DNA from: Microcaldota archaeon
Lineage (GTDB): Archaea > Micrarchaeota > Micrarchaeia > Micrarchaeales > Micrarchaeaceae
DNA length: 8,220 bases
Reading direction: 5' to 3'
Assembly: GCA_021800135.1 (NCBI GenBank)
Contig: JAJYZH010000019.1
Location: 1 to 8,220 of the forward strand
The notes beneath the pieces are model-generated. The model ran no database searches. It saw nothing but the letters and a program-made list of their open reading frames with translations, and was not told the origin of the DNA. Shown here piece after piece: positions 5,017 to 8,220 of this stretch (positions within the stretch are counted from its first letter, which is position 1; each line of letters begins with the position of its first letter). The position numbers were made by a program, and so were the translations under genes.

Positions 5017-5022
5017 AGGTGA
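5017..5022 (+). promoter_or_regulatory. Shine-Dalgarno deciding the start of psmA
   Basis: AGGTGA lies 4 nt before the ATG at 5027. An in-frame GTG at 5009 lies upstream of this motif and has no SD of its own, so it is not preferred. Confidence 0.7.
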
Positions 5023-5026
5023 ATTA

Positions 5027-5722
5027 ATGTATCCAAACATACAAGCATATGACAGGGGCGTGATGTTCGACCCTACTGGAAGGCTCTTCCAGGTAGAGTA
5101 CGCGAAGGAGGCCGTAAGGAAAGGAGCCACATCAATAGGAGTAATAGCGGATGACGCAGTAGTTTTTGTGGCGCACAGGAATATAAACAGGCCTCTCGCT
5201 GTCCCTGACACGCTTCAGAAGATATTCAAGGTAGACTCTCATATAGCGGTAACGTACAGCGGCATAGTGTCAGACGGTCTGCACATGGTGAGCGTAATGC
5301 GCAACAAGGCGCAGTCGCATAGGATGGTCTACGACGAAACAGAGTCAGTCGAAACCATAGCGAAGGAGATAGCAGAGGAGCTGCAGATGGCAACGCAGTA
5401 CGGAGGCATAAGGCCTTACGGCATATCAATGCTTGTAGGGGGATATGATACCACTAAGAAGCTCTTCGAGATAGGCCCTGACGCAGCATTCCTTGGATAC
5501 AAGGCAGTGGCAATCGGCTCCGGAAAACAGTCGGCCGAGGACATCCTTGTCAAGGAGTATAAGGACGACATGAAGTCTGAAGACGCGATAGCGCTCAGCG
5601 TATCAATAATCAAGAAATTCGGGGATAAAAAGATGGGTCCTGACGACCTCGAGATTGCCATAATAAGCAAGGACAAGGGCTACGACATGTTCTCAAAGGA
5701 AGCAGTAGCAAAATTTCTGTGA
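5027..5722 (+). CDS. psmA: 20S proteasome alpha subunit
   Basis: Forms the outer rings of the 20S proteasome and gates entry to the proteolytic chamber. From ATG 5027 it has 231 residues, the usual size. The N-terminal gate segment AYDRGVMFDPTGRLFQVEYA (7-26) is the family signature. YGGIRPYG (125-132), AIGSGK (162-167) and the C-terminal KEAVAKFL are also typical. Lys65 in TLQKIF aligns with the pocket lysine (Lys66 of Thermoplasma) that binds HbYX tails of regulatory ATPases. There is no N-terminal Thr nucleophile, as expected for alpha. GTG 5009 would add six residues but is not supported by an SD. The SBDS gene starts 9 nt downstream. Proteasome alpha next to SBDS and exosome genes is a conserved archaeal arrangement. 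Confidence 0.97.
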   Translation: MYPNIQAYDRGVMFDPTGRLFQVEYAKEAVRKGATSIGVIADDAVVFVAHRNINRPLAVPDTLQKIFKVDSHIAVTYSGIVSDGLHMVSVMRNKAQSHRMVYDETESVETIAKEIAEELQMATQYGGIRPYGISMLVGGYDTTKKLFEIGPDAAFLGYKAVAIGSGKQSAEDILVKEYKDDMKSEDAIALSVSIIKKFGDKKMGPDDLEIAIISKDKGYDMFSKEAVAKFL

Positions 5723-5731
5723 TGGTTAGTT

Positions 5732-6415
5732 ATGGGTAAAACCGGCATAGTCAAGTACTCAAAGAACGGGGAAAGCTTCGAGATAATCGTCGATTCAGAG
5801 ATGGCTTACGAGTTCGTTACGGGGAAGAGGACAGATCCAGTCAGCGTGCTGGATGTGGAGGAGGTGTTCAAGGACGCCAAAAAGGGCGAAAGGCAGAGCG
5901 AAGATAGGATAAAGAAGGCATTCGGGACTACAGAGATAGCTAAAGTCGCAGAAGCAATCCTGAAGAACGGCGATGTGCCTATAACTACGGAGCAGCGGAA
6001 CAGGCTCCTAGACGAGAAGAAGAAGCAGGTAATAGACATAATAGCTAAAAACGCGATAGATCCCAGGACCAACGCACCAATGCCTCCGCTCAGGATAGAG
6101 AACGCCATGGCCGAGACCAGAATATCAATAGACCCTTTCAAGAACGCGAATTCGCAGATCGAGGCAATAGTCAAGAAGCTTAGTGTTGTCCTCCCGATAA
6201 AGTTTGCCGTGGCCAAAGTAGAGGTTACTATACCACCTGAATACACGAACAGGTGCTACGGCACCCTGAAGCAGTTCGGCTTGAAGTCGGAACAGTGGCT
6301 TCCGAACGGAAGCCTGCAGGCCATAGTTGAATTTCCAGCAGGTATGCAAAGCGATTTCTATCTTAGAATCAGCAATGCTACACAAGGCAAAGCTACTACA
6401 AAACTTATAAACTAA
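5732..6415 (+). CDS. Ribosome maturation protein SBDS (Sdo1 family)
   Basis: The archaeal homologue of the Shwachman-Bodian-Diamond protein, which in eukaryotes releases the anti-association factor eIF6 from the large subunit together with an EF-2-like GTPase. The product has 227 residues. The N-terminal FYSH domain (1-85) ends in GDVPITTEQR. The helical domain II (about 90-165) contains DIIAKNAIDPRTNAPMPPLR, a strongly conserved segment. The ferredoxin-like domain III (about 165-227) has PIKFAVAKVEVTIPPEYTNR. The ATG at 5732 lies 9 nt after psmA. The SD is weak (ATGGTTAG region), which suggests coupled translation. rrp4 starts 21 nt downstream. Confidence 0.96.
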   Translation: MGKTGIVKYSKNGESFEIIVDSEMAYEFVTGKRTDPVSVLDVEEVFKDAKKGERQSEDRIKKAFGTTEIAKVAEAILKNGDVPITTEQRNRLLDEKKKQVIDIIAKNAIDPRTNAPMPPLRIENAMAETRISIDPFKNANSQIEAIVKKLSVVLPIKFAVAKVEVTIPPEYTNRCYGTLKQFGLKSEQWLPNGSLQAIVEFPAGMQSDFYLRISNATQGKATTKLIN

Positions 6416-6436
6416 AGCAACAGCTATAGTGAGGAA

Positions 6437-7042
6437 ATGAAAAGCATAGTCATTCCAGGAGATAGGATAAATGATGGCGTGAGTTCAAACGGCGCGTATG
6501 TGGAGGATGGGAAAAACTACGCGTCGGTTATGGGATTCTACGATGAAGGAGGAAAGAGGGTTGTTCCCCTTGAAGGCATGTGGCTGCCCAAGATAGAAGA
6601 TACTGTAGTAGGGGTGGTAGTAAATGCGGGCAGGAACAATTCCTACACTATAGACCTGAACACATTCAGGACAGGCGTACTGCTTCTAGGCAAATACAGC
6701 AGGAGCACGCTAAAGGCAGGGGAGATGATAGAGGCGATAGTGGATAGGATAAACGGCAAGAAAGAAGTCATACTGTCAAGACCTAGAGAGCTTCGCGGAG
6801 GCATAGCAATAAAGGTGAAGCCTACAAAGATACCGCGAGTATTGGGTAAGGCCAACACCATGGCGAATCAGATAGCCGAACTTACAAAATGTGATATGGT
6901 AATCGGATCCAACGGAATAGTGTGGATCAGAGGCGGTGACACTGCGCTTGCGATAGAGGCGATACGAAGGATAGAAAGGGAAGCACACCTGTCAGGACTG
7001 ACAGAAAGGATAAAGGAGATGCTTTCAGTAAAAGGTAAATGA
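6437..7042 (+). CDS. rrp4: Exosome complex RNA-binding protein Rrp4
   Basis: Sits on the cap of the archaeal exosome and feeds RNA into the Rrp41/Rrp42 hexamer. The product has 201 residues. The N-terminal domain has IVIPGD and NGAYVEDG (18-25). The S1 domain is about 50-115 (EDTVVGVVVNAGRNNSYTID, then LSRPREL). The KH domain has the classic IPRVLGKANTMANQIAELT (132-150) and IGSNGIVWIRG (156-166). The KH domain separates Rrp4 from the other cap protein, Csl4. GTGAGG (6429-6434) acts as SD. rrp41 follows after 33 nt. Confidence 0.96.
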   Translation: MKSIVIPGDRINDGVSSNGAYVEDGKNYASVMGFYDEGGKRVVPLEGMWLPKIEDTVVGVVVNAGRNNSYTIDLNTFRTGVLLLGKYSRSTLKAGEMIEAIVDRINGKKEVILSRPRELRGGIAIKVKPTKIPRVLGKANTMANQIAELTKCDMVIGSNGIVWIRGGDTALAIEAIRRIEREAHLSGLTERIKEMLSVKGK

Positions 7043-7063
7043 TATTGAAACAAAAACCAAAGC

Positions 7064-7069
7064 GAAGGT
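7064..7069 (+). promoter_or_regulatory. Shine-Dalgarno of rrp41
   Basis: GAAGGT lies 6 nt before the ATG at 7076 in the 33-nt gap after rrp4. No promoter-like box is seen in the gap, so rrp41 is read from the upstream unit. Confidence 0.6.
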
Positions 7070-7075
7070 AATTTT

Positions 7076-7834
7076 ATGGCATCAAAAGCAAACAGACCAA
7101 AACTTATAGTGGACGGTAAGAGGCTCGACGGCAGGGCGTTTGACGATCTCAGGCCGCTGAAGATTATAGCAGGCGTGCTGAAGAACGCGAATGGGTCAGC
7201 ATATCTGGAACAGGGGAACAACAAGGTGCTGGTAGGAGTCTACGGACCAAGGGAGGTCATACCAAAAAGGGATTCGGATCCGACAAAGGCGGTAATAAGA
7301 TGCAGGTACCAGATGGCTCCATTCTCATCGATCGAGGGGCATGGGAGGACAGGTCCGAACAGGCGGGCGACAGAAATATCAAAAGTCATAAAGGAGGCGT
7401 TCGAAGGCGTAGTACTGCTTGAGGAGTTTCCCAATAACGAGATTGACGTGTACATAGAGATACTGCAGAGCGACGGCGGGACAAGGGCAGCTGGCCTAAC
7501 CGCGGCATCGGTAGCGCTTGCAAACGCAGGAATACCGATGAAGGACCTGGTGTACGCCGTATCTGCGGGAAAGGTAGATGATGATGTGATACTTGACCTC
7601 AATATGATAGAGGACAACTATTCCGATGCAGACATGCCAACAGCAATGACGCACAGGAACAACGACATCCTGCTCCTGCAGATGGACGGCGAATTTACAA
7701 AAGAGCAGTTCGCCAAGGCGCTCGGCATGATAACGGAGGCAGGTAAGAAAATAAGCGCGGTGCAAAGGCAGGCGCTGACAGATGTGTACGAGAGGGAAGA
7801 GAAAAGGACTAAGACAGACGAGGTGACATTATGA
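7076..7834 (+). CDS. rrp41: Exosome complex catalytic exonuclease Rrp41
   Basis: The active RNase PH-type subunit of the exosome. It degrades RNA 3' to 5' with phosphate and can add tails in reverse. The product has 252 residues, the usual length. RLDGRAFDDLRPLKI (16-30) opens the RNase PH fold. The phosphate/RNA-binding Arg pair is in GPNRRATEIS (93-102, Arg96-Arg97). QSDGGTRAAGLTAASVAL (131-148) is the family block. Asp180 and Asp186 in EDNYSDADMP have the spacing of the catalytic Asp pair (182/188 in Sulfolobus), so the enzyme should be active. The C-terminal tail is acidic and basic. Its stop overlaps the rrp42 start (ATGA at 7831-7834). Confidence 0.97.
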   Translation: MASKANRPKLIVDGKRLDGRAFDDLRPLKIIAGVLKNANGSAYLEQGNNKVLVGVYGPREVIPKRDSDPTKAVIRCRYQMAPFSSIEGHGRTGPNRRATEISKVIKEAFEGVVLLEEFPNNEIDVYIEILQSDGGTRAAGLTAASVALANAGIPMKDLVYAVSAGKVDDDVILDLNMIEDNYSDADMPTAMTHRNNDILLLQMDGEFTKEQFAKALGMITEAGKKISAVQRQALTDVYEREEKRTKTDEVTL

Positions 7835-8220
7835 AGGCAATCGATTACGTAAACGGCAGATATATAAAAGACCTTGCGGCCAACGGGAGCCGCGTGGACG
7901 GCAGGGGCGCAGACGACTTCAGGAACGTGAATGTCAGCAAGGGGGTAATAAATAACGCCGAGGGATCGGCGCAAGTGGACCTTGGGGATACGCGTGTGCT
8001 TGCCGGCGTGAAGATGGTGGCGGAGGAGCCTATGGCGGACACACCTGATCAGGGCAACCTTATAGTATCTGCCGAGATGCTCCCCCTCGCAGATCCAGAG
8101 TACGAAGCAGGACCGCCGAGCCCGGAAGCGGTAGAGCTTGCAAGGGTAATTGACAGGGGAATAAGGGCAGCCGAAATGATAGACCTTCATAGCCTGGTAA
8201 TAGAGGAAGGCAAGGCGTGG
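7831..8220 (+). CDS. rrp42: Exosome complex component Rrp42, 3'-truncated by window edge
   Basis: The inactive RNase PH-like partner that alternates with Rrp41 in the hexameric ring and helps bind RNA. The first 130 codons are in the window (family length about 260-275). SRVDGRGADDFRNV (20-33) and GSAQVDLGDTRVLAGVK (46-62) open the fold. GNLIVSAEMLPLADPEYEAG (75-94), ELARVIDRGIRAAEMIDL (102-119) and LVIEEGKAW (122-130) are characteristic of archaeal Rrp42 rather than Rrp41. The ATG overlaps the rrp41 stop, with AGGTGA (7821-7826) 4 nt upstream, a sign of coupled translation and matched subunit amounts. Confidence 0.95.
   Translation, partial: MKAIDYVNGRYIKDLAANGSRVDGRGADDFRNVNVSKGVINNAEGSAQVDLGDTRVLAGVKMVAEEPMADTPDQGNLIVSAEMLPLADPEYEAGPPSPEAVELARVIDRGIRAAEMIDLHSLVIEEGKAW

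Overview
The window is archaeal. It carries a Cdc6/Orc1 initiator, aIF2-beta, aIF1A, two archaeal/eukaryal-type RNase P proteins, a 20S proteasome alpha subunit, SBDS and the exosome subunits Rrp4, Rrp41 and Rrp42. It also has an archaeal-type SRP (7S) RNA and a tRNA with a bulge-helix-bulge intron. The genes are closely packed, AGG/AGA are the common Arg codons, TATA-like boxes precede the transcription units, and Shine-Dalgarno (SD) motifs of the GGAGGTG type precede most starts. The small RNase P protein, the compact SRP RNA and the non-canonical tRNA intron would suit a small-genome lineage such as the Micrarchaeota/ARMAN group. That lineage guess is weak and rests on recollection, not on a search.

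Layout. (1) 1-1396, plus: the 3' part of thymidylate kinase (tmk), then thyX. They form a dTMP supply pair: ThyX makes dTMP and Tmk phosphorylates it. (2) 1405-1801, minus: SRP RNA followed 16 nt later by tRNA-Ser(GCU). The two are probably one transcript running toward the 3' end of thyX. The tRNA has a 30-nt intron in its D-loop that folds into a near-canonical bulge-helix-bulge. (3) 1802-1937: a divergent promoter region between the SRP RNA and aIF2-beta. (4) 1938-2688, plus: aIF2-beta and aIF1A, two translation initiation factors. (5) 2689-2809: the cdc6 promoter region. (6) 2810-4911, plus: cdc6/orc1, rnp3 (Rpp30) and rnp2 (Pop5), tightly packed. (7) 4912-5026: the psmA promoter region. 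(8) 5027-8220, plus: psmA, SBDS, rrp4, rrp41 and rrp42, the last cut by the window end.

Region 6-8 is the well-known archaeal 'exosome superoperon' (RNase P proteins, proteasome alpha, SBDS, Rrp4, Rrp41, Rrp42). Here cdc6 sits directly in front of the RNase P genes. The exosome proteins degrade and tail RNA, SBDS helps mature the 60S-like subunit, RNase P trims tRNA 5' ends, and the proteasome turns over protein. The cluster therefore joins RNA maturation and decay with protein turnover.

I did not find a wholly new protein system. The most interesting observations are in the RNA genes (D-loop intron, SRP RNA-tRNA tandem) and in a few unexplained dyad symmetries around cdc6 and rnp3.
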